23,358 nucleotides of DNA from Candidatus Poseidonia sp. (GCA_023254365.1 JALRLQ010000021.1:1-23358); one strand, 5' to 3'. Positions 1 through 7,545 are shown, numbered from the stretch's first letter. Numbers and translations are program-made. Notes: generated by a model not told the origin, from the letters alone.

Positions 1-247
1 GGAAGCCATCCCCCACGCCATGCAGGTGGGGCAGACCGGCAAGACCGTGAACCCCAACTTGTACATCGCCGTAGGGATTTCCGGTGCCATTCAACACCTC
101 GCTGGCATGCGTTCTTCGAAGTACATCGTCGCCATCAACAAGGATGCTGACGCCCCGATTTTCCAGCACGCTGACTACGGCATCGTCGCCACGTGGGAAG
201 AAGCCCTCCCGGTGTTGCATGCGAGCTTGAAGTCCATGATGGGATGA
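1..247 (+). CDS. etfA: Electron transfer flavoprotein alpha subunit, C-terminal part (5' truncated)
   Basis: Only the last roughly 80 codons are inside the window; the reading frame starts at base 2 and ends at TGA 245-247. The protein contains the FAD-binding signature of ETF alpha ([20 protein letters not shown]), followed by the conserved IQHLAGM, IVAINKD and the ADYGIV segment. ETF is a soluble heterodimeric FAD protein that passes electrons from acyl-CoA and other dehydrogenases to the respiratory chain; the alpha C-terminal domain holds most of the FAD contacts. The ETF beta subunit is presumably upstream, outside the window. The stop codon directly abuts the stop of the convergent hydrolase gene at 248, so no intergenic terminator space exists. 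The family call is firm; the redox partner cannot be seen. Confidence 0.95.
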   Translation, partial: EAIPHAMQVGQTGKTVNPNLYIAVGISGAIQHLAGMRSSKYIVAINKDADAPIFQHADYGIVATWEEALPVLHASLKSMMG

Positions 248-1039
248 TCAAGCGTATTTCCCGAAACCGTAGGATCCCCCAGGACCTGCTGCATCACCAA
301 CGAAGGGGTTGGTTCGTCGCTCATGACCGATGGTCGTCAGTGGACCGTGCCCCGGATGGACCACCGTTTGTTCATCCAGAGGCCATAATTGCGTGTGGAT
401 GGATTGAGCAAGGAGGTCAAAATCCCCACCAGAATTCTCGATATCCGTTCGACCCACAGAGCCAGCAAACAGTGTATCTCCAACGAACACATGGTCGGGC
501 CCCCCCTCAACTGTGAGCAGCAAACAGCAACCACCCAAGGTGTGCCCCGGCGTGTGCAGAACATGCAGTTCAAGACTACCAAACACGTAAGTTTGGCCGG
601 CTTCAAAGGCCCGGTCGGCAACCGCAGGCTCCGGAAGCGTGAGCCCATAGCGTCGCCCTGATGCTTGTGCCAAGGTCTGGAGGAAATTATCGTCCGGGTG
701 GAGATACCACTCCACACCGTAGTGCTCTCGTAGGGCGGGGATGAATCCACTGTGGTCAAAATGCGCATGCGTGTTGACCAATGCTACCACTCGCCGTTGT
801 GGCAGACCTTCTGCCTCTTCTGCATTCGTTGGCCCCGTGGTCCAATTTGGCCCGGTCCCTTCGAACCCATCGATCCAATCGATGATGCGCTGAGGCTCAT
901 CGCCACCGTCGACGATGAGGGTGTCGCCGGTAGCAGGGTCGGTGATGACCGAACAACGCATTTGCAATGGGCCCACAAAGAAGTGCTCAATCCATGGATT
1001 TCGTACGCCCATGACCCTTGGCAGCGGCCTGTCCTTCAT
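248..1039 (-). CDS. Metallo-beta-lactamase-fold hydrolase, glyoxalase II (YcbL) like
   Basis: The protein has 263 residues. It has the full metal-binding set of MBL hydrolases: THAHFDH (His91, His93, Asp95, His96), TPGHT (His166), GDTLF (Asp188) and HPGHG (His231). The FAGSVGRTDI segment and the closing GHGPLTTIGHERRTNPF resemble short type II glyoxalases of the YcbL kind, which hydrolyse thioesters such as S-lactoylglutathione. Archaea usually lack glutathione, so the physiological thioester is unknown. A loop rich in Gly, Thr and Glu at about residues 58-82 looks longer than in typical family members. The start overlaps the stop of the upstream hypothetical gene by 4 bp (ATGA), indicating translational coupling to it. 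Probably cytoplasmic, as no signal peptide is visible. Confidence 0.85.
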   Translation of the reverse strand: MKDRPLPRVMGVRNPWIEHFFVGPLQMRCSVITDPATGDTLIVDGGDEPQRIIDWIDGFEGTGPNWTTGPTNAEEAEGLPQRRVVALVNTHAHFDHSGFIPALREHYGVEWYLHPDDNFLQTLAQASGRRYGLTLPEPAVADRAFEAGQTYVFGSLELHVLHTPGHTLGGCCLLLTVEGGPDHVFVGDTLFAGSVGRTDIENSGGDFDLLAQSIHTQLWPLDEQTVVHPGHGPLTTIGHERRTNPFVGDAAGPGGSYGFGKYA

Positions 1040-2673
1040 GAGGTTGAGGATGAAACAACATCCACCGTGAGACTATCGGTGGTCCAAGAACCGTCCCGGT
1101 CCACCACCCTCAACTCAAACCGGTGAAGGCCAAGCGGCAACTTGAGTTTCAATTGAAGATTCGCCACCAACTCTTCTCCCCGTTCGTTGTGCCATGAGGA
1201 ACGCACAACCAGGCCGTGCGGATCATGGGTTCCTCGCCCGTCAAGATGAACGATGGCCGTGCCGTCATCGTCTGCCAACACCCGCTGGTCCTCGCCAGCG
1301 ACGGCTTGCGGCCGATGCACATCCTCCACCGCTGCCTGAAGAGCATCAAGCAGGTCGTCGGCCTGTTCCATGGTGAGTTCCCCCACGCCCTGAAGAGCCT
1401 CCATCAAGAGGTCAGCATCCGTTTCATCCCCGGCACCGATCGGCTCGGAGACGAGGGGTTCTCCGGGTTCGCCCATGGCTGCAAGAAGGCGGTCGTGAGC
1501 ATCATGGGCGGTGGTTTGGCCACCGTAGGATGCACGCTCATCCTCTGTGAGGTGTTCGAGAACATCATCGGTATCTGCATACAACGCTTCTGCGGTCGGA
1601 GGTGGACTGGACGTTGACACGTCAAACCACAACGAGAGTTCAGCCTCATCCATGTCCATTGCGGGCTGGTTCAGGTCAATGACGCCAATCGGCTCGGGCG
1701 AGGTGTAGTCGTTTTGGTCGTCACCCGCAAACAACACGAGACCGTTTTCGGGATGCAGGACCATCTTCGACGGCATGCCCTGGTGTTCGACTTTCCAGAC
1801 ATCGTCACCGTTCGTTCCGTGGATGTAAAACCACGAGGCGGCGAGAACGTGGTCCTGGTGTTCAAGGCAGCAAAAAATCGGGTGGTTGGTGGACATCAAC
1901 GGTTCCAAATCCCCGCGTTCGTCCAACCTGAACACGCTCCCATCATCGCACCCAATGATGGCACCTTGGCGAGATGTGCAGGAAGTAAGCATTCGCATAC
2001 GTAAGTCTTCTCGCTTCTCCAAAACATCGTTCACCCAAAATTCGAATTCAATGGCTTCTTCGTCCCCACCCACCAATGCGTGGCCTTCACGAGTGAGAAA
2101 GAGGCTCCCTTCCCGGGTCGTACCCAGACCGGTGATTCGCTCACCAATGTCCCCGCGAGACGGGCGCTTCCAAACGACTTCTCGGTGGTGAAAGGCGACC
2201 ACGTCGCCCGATTGGGTGGCAACGAAGAGACGCGACCCGTGGACGGCCAAATGAATGCAATCCTCGAGTCCGTGCATCGTTGACAAATCGTCCACGCTTC
2301 CATCGCTGTTGAGTGCGACCAGATGCCCCATGCCAGAAATCCCAACCAGGGCATCTTCGTGGCGTTCAAGGCATTGCAACCCCCCATCCACCTCAAACGA
2401 TTGGGCGACGGAACCGTCACGACTGTAAACGGTCAGGCCGTCCAAATCGTCGCCCACCAAGAGACGTCCGTGATGGAACTGCAAGAGATTGATGCGTTGA
2501 GGATGATCGATGCGTTGCGTCACTTCAACCGATGCAGCCTCGTTCACATCGCCAACAAACACCTGCTTGAGACCTTCCACCCAAGCCACGGATGAACGGT
2601 GGGGCTCCAGCGCCAAATGATGCACCTTTCCCTCTGGCCTGACCAGGACGTCGACGACACGGGTCAAGACCAT
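1036..2673 (-). CDS. Beta-propeller-like hypothetical protein with acidic linker and C-terminal PKD-like domain
   Basis: The protein has 545 residues and no recognised named family. Residues 1-335 consist of irregular WD40/PQQ-like blades, each a short beta-rich unit such as RLFVATQSGDVVAFH or GAIIGCDDGSVFRLDERG, suggesting a propeller. Residues about 345-455 are very acidic and low in structure, with many Asp, Glu and Ala. The last 90 residues read like a PKD/Ig-type domain (AGEDQRVLADDDGT, then LDGRGTHDPHG, then RVVDRDGSWTTDSLTVDV). There is no signal peptide, although PKD domains are normally extracellular. It overlaps the hydrolase downstream by 4 bp and follows purF by 60 bp. No Shine-Dalgarno sequence precedes the ATG at 2673. 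A scaffold or sensor role is only a guess. Confidence 0.7.
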   Translation of the reverse strand: MVLTRVVDVLVRPEGKVHHLALEPHRSSVAWVEGLKQVFVGDVNEAASVEVTQRIDHPQRINLLQFHHGRLLVGDDLDGLTVYSRDGSVAQSFEVDGGLQCLERHEDALVGISGMGHLVALNSDGSVDDLSTMHGLEDCIHLAVHGSRLFVATQSGDVVAFHHREVVWKRPSRGDIGERITGLGTTREGSLFLTREGHALVGGDEEAIEFEFWVNDVLEKREDLRMRMLTSCTSRQGAIIGCDDGSVFRLDERGDLEPLMSTNHPIFCCLEHQDHVLAASWFYIHGTNGDDVWKVEHQGMPSKMVLHPENGLVLFAGDDQNDYTSPEPIGVIDLNQPAMDMDEAELSLWFDVSTSSPPPTAEALYADTDDVLEHLTEDERASYGGQTTAHDAHDRLLAAMGEPGEPLVSEPIGAGDETDADLLMEALQGVGELTMEQADDLLDALQAAVEDVHRPQAVAGEDQRVLADDDGTAIVHLDGRGTHDPHGLVVRSSWHNERGEELVANLQLKLKLPLGLHRFELRVVDRDGSWTTDSLTVDVVSSSTS

Positions 2674-2733
2674 GCTTCGGGTAAGGTGGCCGTGTTCAAA
2701 AGAACTCGCTCAGATTGAGCCAACACGACATCT

Positions 2734-4275
2734 TCAGTTTTCTTCGTCGTTGTGAATGTCAAGGACAGCGTCCTCTTCATCCGAGCGGTTCTTGGCGGCA
2801 TCGTTTCGGCGGTCGTCGAGCGCTTGAAGGTAAGCCGAGTCGATGTCGCCGGTCACGTATTGACCGTTGAAACAACTTGAATCGAAGGCAGCGACATCGG
2901 AAGTCGCTTGCAACGTGACCTCCTCGAGGTCCTCAAGCGTTTGGTAAAACAAGCGGTCGCTACCGATCACGTCGTTGATTTCCTCAACCGTTCGGCCGTT
3001 GGCGATGAACTCGTTAACAGCTGGCATGTCGATACCGTAGACATTGGGGTGACGAACGGGAGGCGCAGCGGAGGCAAAATACACCTTTGAAGCGCCGACA
3101 TCCCGGGCCATCTCGATGATCTGTGCGCTGGTCGTGCCACGAACGATGGAATCGTCCACGAGCAGAACATTCTTGCCCCTAAACTCGTGTTCAATCGCGT
3201 TGAGTTTTCGCCGCACGGATTTCTCCCGCAGCGCTTGTCCGGGCATGATGAATGTTCGTCCAACATAGCGGTTTTTGACGAAACCTTCCCGGTACGGGAG
3301 GTTCAAGGTTTTCGCCATTTGAAGAGCGGCAATACGGCCGGAATCCGGAATGGGAATGACCACATCGATGTCGTGGTCGGGCCATTGCTCCATCAGGCGT
3401 TCAGCAAGACGTCGCCCTTGGTTCAAACGCGACTGATACACGGACATGCCATCGATGACGGAATCTGGACGAGCGAAGTAGACGTGCTCGAAAATACAAG
3501 GCGTATAGCCCGTCTCCTCGGCACACGACCGTGTGAACATGTGCCCTGAGGTGCTGATGAACACCGCTTCGCCCGGTGCAATATCACGAATGATCTGGAA
3601 ACCGAGAGCCGTGATGGCCACCGATTCGCTGGCGACGATGTACTCGTCGCCATCCTCGGAGCTTCGCTTACCAAAGATCAACGGGCGGATGCCGTTGGGG
3701 TCTCGGAAGGCGAGCAAACCGTAGCCGGAGATGACGGAAACACATGCATAACCACCTCGTACCCGGCTGTTGACCGCTTCCACTGCACCAAAAATGGTCT
3801 CGATGTTGATGTGAGGGGTCCCTTCGATGTGAAGCGCTCGGGACCGTTGGCCCAACTCGACCGCCAACACGTTCAGCAACAATTCAGAGTCGCTTGAGGT
3901 GTTGATGTGCCTCATGCACTCGTCGCGGAGGTAGACGGCGAGTTCGTCGGCGTTCGTGAGGTTCCCATTGTGGGCCAAAGCAATGCCGTAAGGTGAATTG
4001 ACGTAAAACGGCTGGGCTTCTGCTCGGGAGGAGGACCCTGCTGTGGGGTATCGCACGTGGCCAATGCCGACGTTGCCTTCGAGGCGAAGCATGTGGCGCT
4101 TGTAGAAGACATCGGAGACCAAGCCGTTCGATTTTCGAAGTCGGAAGTTCCCTTCGGTGTCCGTCAAAATACCAGCGGCATCTTGACCACGGTGTTGAAG
4201 GACGGTGAGGCCGTCGTAAAGCAGTTGATTGATGTGAACTCCTTGTCGGCCAACAATACCGAGGATGCCACACAT
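2734..4275 (-). CDS. purF: Amidophosphoribosyltransferase (glutamine PRPP amidotransferase)
   Basis: The protein has 513 residues and catalyses the first step of de novo purine synthesis, glutamine plus PRPP to phosphoribosylamine. It begins MCGILGIVG, so Cys2 becomes the N-terminal nucleophile after Met removal with no propeptide. The class II glutaminase motifs follow ([29 protein letters not shown]). The PRPP-binding motif [13 protein letters not shown] is at 370-382. Cys260 ([14 protein letters not shown]) and Cys468 (SSCFNGQY) match two positions that ligate an Fe-S cluster in Bacillus-type enzymes, but the Cys expected before YGID is absent (PNVYGID). The cluster is therefore probably incomplete. 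It lies 58 bp downstream of rpl37e, a conserved archaeal pairing. A GAGG Shine-Dalgarno lies about 9 nt before the start. Confidence 0.96.
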   Translation of the reverse strand: MCGILGIVGRQGVHINQLLYDGLTVLQHRGQDAAGILTDTEGNFRLRKSNGLVSDVFYKRHMLRLEGNVGIGHVRYPTAGSSSRAEAQPFYVNSPYGIALAHNGNLTNADELAVYLRDECMRHINTSSDSELLLNVLAVELGQRSRALHIEGTPHINIETIFGAVEAVNSRVRGGYACVSVISGYGLLAFRDPNGIRPLIFGKRSSEDGDEYIVASESVAITALGFQIIRDIAPGEAVFISTSGHMFTRSCAEETGYTPCIFEHVYFARPDSVIDGMSVYQSRLNQGRRLAERLMEQWPDHDIDVVIPIPDSGRIAALQMAKTLNLPYREGFVKNRYVGRTFIMPGQALREKSVRRKLNAIEHEFRGKNVLLVDDSIVRGTTSAQIIEMARDVGASKVYFASAAPPVRHPNVYGIDMPAVNEFIANGRTVEEINDVIGSDRLFYQTLEDLEEVTLQATSDVAAFDSSCFNGQYVTGDIDSAYLQALDDRRNDAAKNRSDEEDAVLDIHNDEEN

Positions 4276-4333
4276 GCTTCTGCCTCATTGCAACGTGTGC
4301 GTGAACGCTTCTTATCGTTGCGTTTCAAGACGT

Positions 4334-4513
4334 TCAGGCCTTGGGACGGTGGGTTTTCTTGGACCAGTTGAATTTGCGCATGCGGGAGGTCTCGCCGTAA
4401 CCACACGACGCACAGACCGACTTTTGCTTGTGGTAAGCGTTGCGTCCACACCTTCGGCAACGGATGTGCGTGGTCTTTTGACGACGACCCATGGATGGTG
4501 TACCTTTGGACAT
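4334..4513 (-). CDS. rpl37e: Large ribosomal subunit protein eL37 (L37e)
   Basis: This 59-residue gene starts [20 protein letters not shown] and ends [11 protein letters not shown]. It contains a C4 zinc ribbon, with CRRC at Cys19/Cys22 and CASC at Cys34/Cys37, all intact. The pattern SKGTPSMG...[10 protein letters not shown]...SVCASCGYG matches eL37, a 23S rRNA-binding protein of the 50S subunit. The start is supported by AGGTGA about 5 nt upstream and by a TATA-like CATAAG centred about 39 nt upstream. purF follows after 58 bp, the standard archaeal order. The LSm (Sm-like) gene that commonly precedes rpl37e in euryarchaea is not present in the 73 bp upstream. Confidence 0.95.
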   Translation of the reverse strand: MSKGTPSMGRRQKTTHIRCRRCGRNAYHKQKSVCASCGYGETSRMRKFNWSKKTHRPKA

Positions 4514-4548
4514 GCGCTCACCTGAACGACCTGCCCACCGACCTCCCC

Positions 4549-4557
4549 CTTATGAAA
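4549..4557 (-). promoter_or_regulatory. Putative TATA box for rpl37e-purF
   Basis: Reading the minus strand, TTTCATAAG occurs with its centre about 39 nt before the rpl37e ATG. With the usual TATA-to-start distance of about 26 nt, transcription would begin about 13 nt before the ATG, just ahead of the AGGTGA ribosome-binding site. The same geometry is seen for rpl44e and rpl10e. The match is moderate and no BRE is clear. Confidence 0.4.
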
Positions 4558-4586
4558 TCAACGGCAAGGGCCCTGTACCACGAAGT

Positions 4587-5048
4587 TCACTCTTCTTCGG
4601 TGAATACAGGAGGCGTTGGTCTGTTTAACAACGAGGCAAACAGAACACCGCCCACCAGCAGGGTGCTCGCAAGCATCGCCACGGAGGTGGTGCCAAAGCG
4701 AATGATGTTCGAGAGTGCCTGGGCCCGAACCGAGCCGTTGTCTTCCATCAACAGATCACCTTGCGAGAGGAAGAAGAGGGTGAGCATCACGCCGACACCA
4801 ACCACCAACAGCATGCCAAAGAGGGGCGCTACAGGTCGTTTCCGAGCGTCGCCATAGGAAATCAACGTGACCATGAGCATGAAGGAAACCAGCGTAAAGG
4901 AGGTGAGCATGGCGTTGGCAAACCGAACCAAAGCGTCTTCCACCGGCACCGAAGTTGAGAGCCAAACGGTGAGTACCACCACCAATGCAGGCACGGTAAA
5001 CGCGAAAAACACCTTGGCCAAACCGTTGGTGGGCGATGGATTGTTCAT
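4587..5048 (-). CDS. Four-TM membrane protein of unknown function
   Basis: The protein has 153 residues and is strongly hydrophobic. Four transmembrane segments are visible at about residues 11-31, 38-62, 72-93 and 113-142. A short polar loop (SYGDARKRPVAP) separates TM2 and TM3, and a negatively charged loop (LLMEDNGSVRAQ) separates TM3 and TM4. The C-terminus is acidic (VFTEEE). No catalytic motif is apparent and I do not recognise the family. Its ATG overlaps the stop of the 264-residue membrane protein by 4 bp (ATGA), so the two are almost certainly co-translated and may form one complex. Confidence 0.75.
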   Translation of the reverse strand: MNNPSPTNGLAKVFFAFTVPALVVVLTVWLSTSVPVEDALVRFANAMLTSFTLVSFMLMVTLISYGDARKRPVAPLFGMLLVVGVGVMLTLFFLSQGDLLMEDNGSVRAQALSNIIRFGTTSVAMLASTLLVGGVLFASLLNRPTPPVFTEEE

Positions 5049-5839
5049 TCTTCCTCACCTCCAGAGGTGTGTCGTGCGATGATTTCGGCTGCTTGATGGA
5101 GTTGTTCGGAGGTTGGCGCCGGCAGTCGCTTTGGCACGGGTTGTTGCTTTTCGTAAATCGCCAAAACAACGGCAAACAACAACACTGCTCCTGCAGCACC
5201 AACCAGCACACCGAACAAATCAGCGCCGGCGAGCATGAGTTCCAGCGTGAACGCTTCGCTTGACACGTTCGGGGCATCCATGAGCACCCCGAAGGTCATC
5301 AGCGTCAACAGAAAGGTCCCGAGAGCCAACATCAAGCGTCGCTCCCGCTGACGTTGATGTCCAACCACATCCACGAGGACATAGCCGGCGGAGGCGCTGG
5401 CAAAACCGAACAGCAGCATGGTCGGCCAGAAGATCATCCAGTAGCGGTTGACGTCGTCGGGATAGGTGGGCGTCATCACCCACCAATGCATCGATTCAAG
5501 CCAAAGAACACCAACGATGACCATCACGAATCCAAGACGACGGTCGGTCTCAGAAAGCCGTCCGACCGGCACATGACCCGAGAAGGCGATTTGGTAGAAA
5601 CCAACACCAAGCAAGACGCAGGGGCCCACGATGCTACCGAGGAAATGGCCAAACGCACTCGAAGGTGAAGAGGGGATGGTCCACGGCGTGGCAATCAAGG
5701 AAAGAAAACCGACAGCGACGAGGATTTTTCCAGTCAGCCGTTGGGTGGCTGCCTTTGAAAAGAAGCTGAGAAGGAGTCCGACCAAGAGCAGCAGGCCAGC
5801 GAGCCAGAAGAAAACGAAGGCTTGCGTCGCTTCTTCCAT
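5045..5839 (-). CDS. Seven-TM membrane protein of unknown function
   Basis: The protein has 264 residues with about seven predicted transmembrane helices (near 8-27, 37-54, 63-86, 100-120, 132-156, 166-187 and 200-228). A soluble C-terminal tail (KQQPVPKRLPAPTSEQLHQA, then IIARHTSGGEEE) follows. Tryptophans cluster around the fourth and fifth helices (LWLESMHWWV, RYWMIFWP). No signature links it to a known transporter or enzyme. A TATA box lies about 24 nt upstream of the ATG, so the transcript is likely leaderless, and no Shine-Dalgarno is present. The second membrane gene overlaps its 3' end by 4 bp. It is divergent from the ribosomal cluster starting at 5969. Confidence 0.75.
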   Translation of the reverse strand: MEEATQAFVFFWLAGLLLLVGLLLSFFSKAATQRLTGKILVAVGFLSLIATPWTIPSSPSSAFGHFLGSIVGPCVLLGVGFYQIAFSGHVPVGRLSETDRRLGFVMVIVGVLWLESMHWWVMTPTYPDDVNRYWMIFWPTMLLFGFASASAGYVLVDVVGHQRQRERRLMLALGTFLLTLMTFGVLMDAPNVSSEAFTLELMLAGADLFGVLVGAAGAVLLFAVVLAIYEKQQPVPKRLPAPTSEQLHQAAEIIARHTSGGEEE

Positions 5840-5858
5840 GGTGAAGGCAGGGCGGAGA

Positions 5859-5867
5859 GATTTATAG
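5859..5867 (-). promoter_or_regulatory. TATA box for the two-gene membrane operon, implying a leaderless mRNA
   Basis: On the minus strand the sequence reads CTATAAATC, a strong archaeal TATA match, centred about 24 nt before the ATG at 5839. Transcription would therefore begin at or within a few nucleotides of the start codon. No ribosome-binding site precedes that ATG, which agrees with a leaderless transcript. Confidence 0.6.
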
Positions 5868-5925
5868 AGAATCCCTTGAATGTATTCGCAGTCCTCCGAA
5901 GACCGTCAAATCGGGTTGCGGAGGG

Positions 5926-5933
5926 CATAAATA
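5926..5933 (+). promoter_or_regulatory. TATA box for the rpl44e-rps27e-eif2a-nop10 operon
   Basis: CATAAATA is centred about 39 nt before the rpl44e ATG, predicting a transcript start near 5956. This gives a leader of about 13 nt containing GAGGTG (5958-5963), which is well placed as a Shine-Dalgarno sequence. Together with the TATA box at 5859-5867, this 129-bp gap serves as a divergent promoter region. Confidence 0.6.
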
Positions 5934-5968
5934 CCCCACCTCTGTGGGCTGAACGCTGAGGTGTTCCT

Positions 5969-6253
5969 ATGGTAAAGAGACCACGCCAAGTCAAGCGATA
6001 CAGCCCCTCGGCTGGAAAGCACACGCTCCACACCGTTGAGCGAGTGAAGAAAAAGCGAGCCTCTGAGCTTCGCTGGGGTCAACGCCGGTTCCGCCGTGTG
6101 ATGGCGGGTTACCGTGGTTTCCCTCGTCCAAAACCCGATGGCCGCGAAAAGCCAACCAAGCGGGTGAACATTCTCTACCGTTGCACAGAAACCGGCAAGG
6201 CGCATTATGCCCCTTGCAAGCGTGCAAAGAAATTCGAATTGATCGACCGATGA
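5969..6253 (+). CDS. rpl44e: Large ribosomal subunit protein eL42 (L44e), with degenerate zinc ribbon
   Basis: The protein has 94 residues and contains the hallmark KKRASELRWGQRRFRRV, then GYRGFPRPKP and KPTKRVNILYRC. It is a 50S protein located near the E-site, contacting the CCA end of deacylated tRNA. In other archaea the protein carries two Cys pairs that bind zinc. Here the first pair is replaced (RYSPSAGKH instead of a C-x2-C) and the second keeps one Cys only (YRCTETGKAH). Zinc binding is therefore probably lost, while the rRNA-binding core is intact. The start has GAGGTG 5 nt upstream. rps27e follows after 10 bp, with its own ribosome-binding site overlapping this stop. Confidence 0.95.
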   Translation: MVKRPRQVKRYSPSAGKHTLHTVERVKKKRASELRWGQRRFRRVMAGYRGFPRPKPDGREKPTKRVNILYRCTETGKAHYAPCKRAKKFELIDR

Positions 6254-6263
6254 GGTGAACACC

Positions 6264-6434
6264 ATGGCCAGCGAATTTTTGAAAGTCAGTTGCCGAGACT
6301 GCGGTAACGAATCCACCATCTTCTCACGAGCCACCACCACCATTGCTTGCGACGTGTGCAGCGCCACGCTGACCAAGCCTGCCGGTGGTAAAGCAGAACT
6401 CGTCGGCTGCACCGTCGTTGAAACGCTGGGATGA
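6264..6434 (+). CDS. rps27e: Small ribosomal subunit protein eS27 (S27e)
   Basis: The protein has 56 residues, starts MASEFLKVSCRDCG and ends VGCTVVETLG. The zinc ribbon is complete: Cys10/Cys13 (CRDC) and Cys29/Cys32 (CDVC), followed by the eS27 motif LTKPAGGKAEL. It is a component of the 30S subunit. The Shine-Dalgarno GAGGTGA overlaps the stop codon of rpl44e, so the two are likely coupled. The stop at 6432-6434 lies 15 bp before the eif2a start and abuts a hairpin that includes the next ribosome-binding site. Confidence 0.95.
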   Translation: MASEFLKVSCRDCGNESTIFSRATTTIACDVCSATLTKPAGGKAELVGCTVVETLG

Positions 6435-6449
6435 GGAGGCTGAGCCTCC
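6435..6449 (+). promoter_or_regulatory. Hairpin covering the eif2a ribosome-binding site
   Basis: GGAGGC (6435-6440), TGA (6441-6443) and GCCTCC (6444-6449) form a perfect 6-bp stem with a 3-nt loop ending right before the ATG at 6450. The 5' arm contains the GGAGG Shine-Dalgarno. A ribosome finishing rps27e at 6434 would reach this stem, which could make eif2a translation dependent on rps27e translation. A terminator is unlikely, as no T-run follows and a gene starts at once. Confidence 0.5.
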
Positions 6450-7238
6450 ATGTCCACCGACACCATTTCGTCTCCTGAGGAAGGGGAACTCGTCGTTGCG
6501 ACCATCACCAACGTGAAACAGAACGGCGCCTACGTGGACTTGGATGAATATCCCGGGACGGAAGGTTTCATTTTCATCGGTGAAATCGCTTCGGGTTGGG
6601 TCAAGAACATCCGTGCCTTTGTCCGTGAAGGACAACGTGTCATCTGCAAGGTGATGCGCACCCGGAGAGACGGAACTTCACTCGAATTGTCACTCAAATC
6701 GGTCTCTGAGGAGCGACGAAGAGACCGTCTCCAGGAGTGGAAAAACGAGCAGCGCGCCCACCAATTGGTCAAGGTGCTCGCCGAGAAGGTCGGCTGGAGC
6801 GAAGAGGACATCAGCGAACGGGAAGGCGAGTTGACCGATGCGTTTGGCACCTTGTACGCGGCGTTTGAAGAAGCGGCCATGCAGGAAGGGGCGCTTGAGA
6901 ACGCCGGCTTCGAAGGAGACTGGTTGGCGCATTTTGTTGAACTCGCTGTGGAAAACATCATCCCGCCATTTGTTGAGGTACGAGGCACGTTGACCTTGAG
7001 CATCAACGATAGCAACGGTATCGTCGTCATTCAACAGGCGTTGGAAGCTGCAGAAGCACTGACCAACGAGGCCGAAGAAATCGATGTCAAGTGCTTCTAT
7101 GATGGAGCCCCAAACTACCGTCTGGAATTACGGGCACCCGACTTCAAAGTCGCTGAAAGCATGTGGGAGCAGGCCACGAAGGTCGTTCTTGACCACATGG
7201 CGAAGGCTGGCGGTGAAGCCACAACCACTCGGGAGTGA
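6450..7238 (+). CDS. eif2a: Translation initiation factor aIF2 alpha subunit
   Basis: The protein has 262 residues. aIF2 is the heterotrimer that delivers initiator Met-tRNA to the 30S subunit. Residues about 10-86 form the S1/OB domain (EGELVVATITNVKQNGAYVD, then GFIFIGEIASGWVKNIRAFV and LELSLKSVSEERR). Residues about 87-175 are the helical domain, and about 176-262 the alpha-beta domain that contacts the gamma subunit. The length is usual for archaea. It sits in the conserved order rpl44e-rps27e-eif2a-nop10. The GGAGG ribosome-binding site is inside a 6-bp hairpin just before the start. nop10 begins 4 bp after the stop. Confidence 0.95.
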   Translation: MSTDTISSPEEGELVVATITNVKQNGAYVDLDEYPGTEGFIFIGEIASGWVKNIRAFVREGQRVICKVMRTRRDGTSLELSLKSVSEERRRDRLQEWKNEQRAHQLVKVLAEKVGWSEEDISEREGELTDAFGTLYAAFEEAAMQEGALENAGFEGDWLAHFVELAVENIIPPFVEVRGTLTLSINDSNGIVVIQQALEAAEALTNEAEEIDVKCFYDGAPNYRLELRAPDFKVAESMWEQATKVVLDHMAKAGGEATTTRE

Positions 7239-7242
7239 TCGC

Positions 7243-7479
7243 ATGGCTCGTCAACGCATGCAACAATGTCAATCCTGCCAAGCGTTCTCCCTGAACACCA
7301 CTTGCCCGGCGTGCGGCGGTGTCGCTCAGGCCGCTGCACCGTTGAAGTGGTCACCTGAAGACCACCGGGCATCAATGCGACGCAAAATGAACAAGGTTGA
7401 AGACCCCGCATGGTCTTCTTCGCTTCCCACATTGCCATCGGTTGAGGCCATGCGGGATGCTGTTCAAGAAGAGGAGTAA
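7243..7479 (+). CDS. nop10: H/ACA ribonucleoprotein core protein Nop10, with C-terminal extension
   Basis: The protein has 78 residues. The N-terminal half is typical Nop10, with a zinc ribbon Cys9-x2-Cys12 and Cys21-x2-Cys24 (CQSC...CPAC), then the linker APLKWSPEDHRASMRRKMNK. Nop10 joins Cbf5, Gar1 and L7Ae in guide-RNA-directed pseudouridylation. Archaeal Nop10 is commonly about 55-60 residues; here roughly 25 extra acidic and Ser/Pro-rich residues follow. The ATG at 7243 is preceded by GGAGTGAT and lies 4 bp after eif2a. The ATG chosen gives the standard N-terminus; upstream in-frame ATGs lie inside eif2a and are not needed. Confidence 0.92.
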   Translation: MARQRMQQCQSCQAFSLNTTCPACGGVAQAAAPLKWSPEDHRASMRRKMNKVEDPAWSSSLPTLPSVEAMRDAVQEEE

Positions 7480-7536
7480 GCCGTGACCGAAGAGAGGTCG
7501 TGAAACTCAACCCAACACCGTTGATTCTGCATCAAA

Positions 7537-7545
7537 CATTATAAC
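7537..7545 (+). promoter_or_regulatory. TATA-like element for the PAC2 gene
   Basis: CATTATAAC lies in the 90-bp gap after nop10, centred about 29 nt before the ATG at 7570 and about 20 nt before a possible TTG start at 7561. The spacing favours the ATG as the first codon of a leaderless transcript. It indicates that the PAC2 gene can be transcribed separately from the ribosomal operon upstream. Confidence 0.5.

Noticed and set aside
4312..4521. A 69-codon minus-strand frame at the rpl37e locus
   Set aside because: A neighbouring frame encodes a complete eL37 with intact zinc cysteines and a proper ribosome-binding site; this one is its shadow.
6435..6449. Hairpin after rps27e as an intrinsic terminator
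   Set aside because: No T-run follows and the eif2a start codon is immediately adjacent, so a translational role fits better.
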